From NCBI RefSeq assembly GCF_002356315.1, contig NZ_AP018164.1, forward strand, positions 1,302,001 to 1,366,000: a DNA stretch of 64,000 bases, read 5' to 3'. The position numbers were made by a program, and so were the translations under genes. Below are positions 62,496-64,000 of this stretch, piece by piece (within the stretch, counting starts at the first letter, position 1; every line of letters starts with the position of its first letter). Under the pieces are notes generated by a model. The model was not told the origin of the DNA. It worked only from the letters and a program-made list of their open reading frames with translations, and ran no database searches. This DNA comes from Mycobacterium shigaense. GTDB lineage: Bacteria > Actinomycetota > Actinomycetes > Mycobacteriales > Mycobacteriaceae.

Positions 62496-64000
62496 ATGAC
62501 CAGAGCAGATGCGCCTTTTCCGACGCCGACCGGTGAGCTGTGGCCGGGCAAGGCATATCCACTGGGCGCCACGTACGACGGCGCGGGCACCAACTTCGCG
62601 TTGTTCAGCGAGGTGGCCGAACGGGTGGAGTTGTGCCTGTTCGACGCCGACGGCACCGAGACGCGGATCGCTCTGCCCGAGGTCGACTACTTCGTCTGGC
62701 ACGGTTACATCCCGAGCATCGAGCCCGGACAGCGCTACGGCTACCGCGTGTACGGCCCGTACGAGCCGGAAGCCGGGCGGCGGTGCAACCCGAACAAGCT
62801 GCTTCTTGACCCCTATGCGAAGGCGATCGACGGCACCTTCGATTGGAACCAGTCGCTGTTCAGCTACAACTTCGGCGAACCTGAGAGCCGCAACGACGAG
62901 GACTCGGCGACGAGCATGCCCAAGTCGGTGGTGATCAATCCATACTTCGACTGGGGCACCGACCGCCCGCCGGGACACGAATACGCCGACTCCGTCATCT
63001 ACGAGGCACACGTCAAGGGCCTGACCCGGACGCATCCCGACATCCCCGAGCAGATGCGCGGCACCTACACCGCGGTGGCGCACCCGGTGATCATCGACCA
63101 CCTCAAGAGCCTGGGCGTCACCGCGATCGAGCTCATGCCGGTGCACCACTTCGCCAACGACTCGACCCTGGTCGAGCGGAATCTGTCGAATTACTGGGGC
63201 TACAACACAATTGGTTTCTTCGCCCCCGACTTCAAGTACTCCAGCGGCGCCTCGCCGGGCGGACAGGTACAGGAGTTCAAGGCGATGGTGCGGGCGTTGC
63301 ACGAGGCAGGCATCGAGGTGATCCTCGACGTGGTCTACAACCACACGGCCGAGGGCAATCACATGGGACCCACGTTGTCGATGCGCGGTATCGACAACGC
63401 GGCGTACTACCGGCTGGTCGACGACGACAAGCAGTACTACATGGACTACACCGGCACGGGTAACAGCCTCAACGTCGGGCATCCGCACGCGCTGCAGCTG
63501 ATCATGGACTCGCTGCGGTACTGGGTGACGGAAATGCACGTCGACGGCTTCCGCTTCGACCTGGCGTCGACCCTGGCCCGGGAGTTCTACGACGTCGACC
63601 GGCTGGCGGCGTTTTTCGAACTCGTCCAACAGGATCCGATCGTCAGCCAGGTCAAACTCATCGCCGAACCGTGGGACGTCGGGCCGGGCGGTTATCAGGT
63701 GGGTGGCTTCCCGCCGCAGTGGACGGAGTGGAACGGCAAGTACCGCGACACCGTCCGCGACTTCTGGCGCGGCGAGCCGGCCACGCTCGACGAGTTTGCC
63801 TACCGGCTGTCGGGGTCGGCCGATCTCTACGAACACACCGGGCGCCGGCCGGTCGCGTCGATCAACTTCGTGGTCGCCCACGACGGGTTCACGCTGCGCG
63901 ATCTGGTCTCCTACAACGAGAAGCACAACGAGGCCAACGGCGAGGACAACAACGACGGCGAGAGCCACAACCGCTCCTGGAACTGCGGCGTCGAAGGACT
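62496..64000 (+). CDS. glgX: Glycogen debranching enzyme GlgX (3' end outside window)
   Basis: The first 501 codons of a GH13 isoamylase-type debranching enzyme; the frame is open to the window end. An N-terminal CBM48-like domain (about 15-130, [19 protein letters not shown]) precedes the TIM barrel. The four conserved GH13 regions are present: DVVYNHT (D278), GFRFDLAS (nucleophile D355), AEPWD (acid/base E391) and VVAHDGFT (D463). It hydrolyses alpha-1,6 branches in glycogen or trehalose-linked glucans. No frameshift is seen. A TAGGGT 12 nt before the ATG would give a very short leader. Confidence 0.93.
   Translation, partial: MTRADAPFPTPTGELWPGKAYPLGATYDGAGTNFALFSEVAERVELCLFDADGTETRIALPEVDYFVWHGYIPSIEPGQRYGYRVYGPYEPEAGRRCNPNKLLLDPYAKAIDGTFDWNQSLFSYNFGEPESRNDEDSATSMPKSVVINPYFDWGTDRPPGHEYADSVIYEAHVKGLTRTHPDIPEQMRGTYTAVAHPVIIDHLKSLGVTAIELMPVHHFANDSTLVERNLSNYWGYNTIGFFAPDFKYSSGASPGGQVQEFKAMVRALHEAGIEVILDVVYNHTAEGNHMGPTLSMRGIDNAAYYRLVDDDKQYYMDYTGTGNSLNVGHPHALQLIMDSLRYWVTEMHVDGFRFDLASTLAREFYDVDRLAAFFELVQQDPIVSQVKLIAEPWDVGPGGYQVGGFPPQWTEWNGKYRDTVRDFWRGEPATLDEFAYRLSGSADLYEHTGRRPVASINFVVAHDGFTLRDLVSYNEKHNEANGEDNNDGESHNRSWNCGVEG

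Overview
The window is high-GC mycobacterial chromosome. From position 982 to about 42,640 the gene order is that of the M. tuberculosis Rv3193c-Rv3224 block, run in reverse, starting with a mycolate-modifying methyltransferase. An Hsp18-type small heat-shock protein, several ANTAR proteins and an accessory segment not known from M. tuberculosis point to a slow-growing non-tuberculous species, probably close to the M. avium complex. This is inferred from remembered gene order and protein similarity; no search was run.

1-21,300: a decayed PHA-depolymerase-like hydrolase; a cyclopropane-type mycolate methyltransferase; an SDR divergent from the sigH-rshA redox-stress pair; the 24-residue ribosomal protein bL37; the biotin-carrier-like TB7.3 and the kinase PdtaS; WhiB1 with a CRP-like site; a lipid kinase; a gpm2-entC-GNAT operon with 4-bp overlaps; a ParA-like ATPase; a beta-propeller membrane protein and the DEAD-box helicase RhlE; then envelope and regulatory genes, MoeZ, LipV and an alkyltransferase-like protein.

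21,300-42,700: a genome-maintenance block (AdnA-AdnB, K+ channel, NudC, mycoredoxin, UvrD2) leading into whiB7 with its attenuator leader (uORF plus intrinsic terminator). Then an ABC1 kinase, an orphan TOMM-type cyclodehydratase-like protein, an NHL-propeller lipoprotein, a zincin-like protein, a PDZ-Lon protease and a UPF0182 membrane protein. Several genes carry the leaderless mycobacterial arrangement, a TANNNT -10 box 6-7 nt before the start codon.

42,700-54,300: accessory region. An initiator tRNA at 44,935-45,011 has its 3' part, including the downstream terminator hairpin, repeated at 50,288-50,371. The 5.3 kb between looks like an eroded integrative element with no integrase left. 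It holds a broken MBL-fold hydrolase, a CGNR regulator, a formamide module (MarR, FmdB, formamidase FmdA, an AmiC-like binding protein) and an MFS fragment. Beyond it are a cupin/DUF1330 pair, a PucR remnant, an HxlR regulator flanked by copies of a 13-bp motif, a GPx-type peroxidase and a GtrA protein.

54,300-64,000: a DUF732 secreted protein, a frameshifted OFA-type transporter followed by an intact small membrane partner, a PPOX flavoprotein, PAS-ANTAR and GAF-ANTAR proteins, an Hsp18/MerR pair facing each other across a perfect palindrome, a DUF5709 protein, an FAD reductase, a zinc alcohol dehydrogenase, and the first 501 codons of the debranching enzyme GlgX, cut by the window end.
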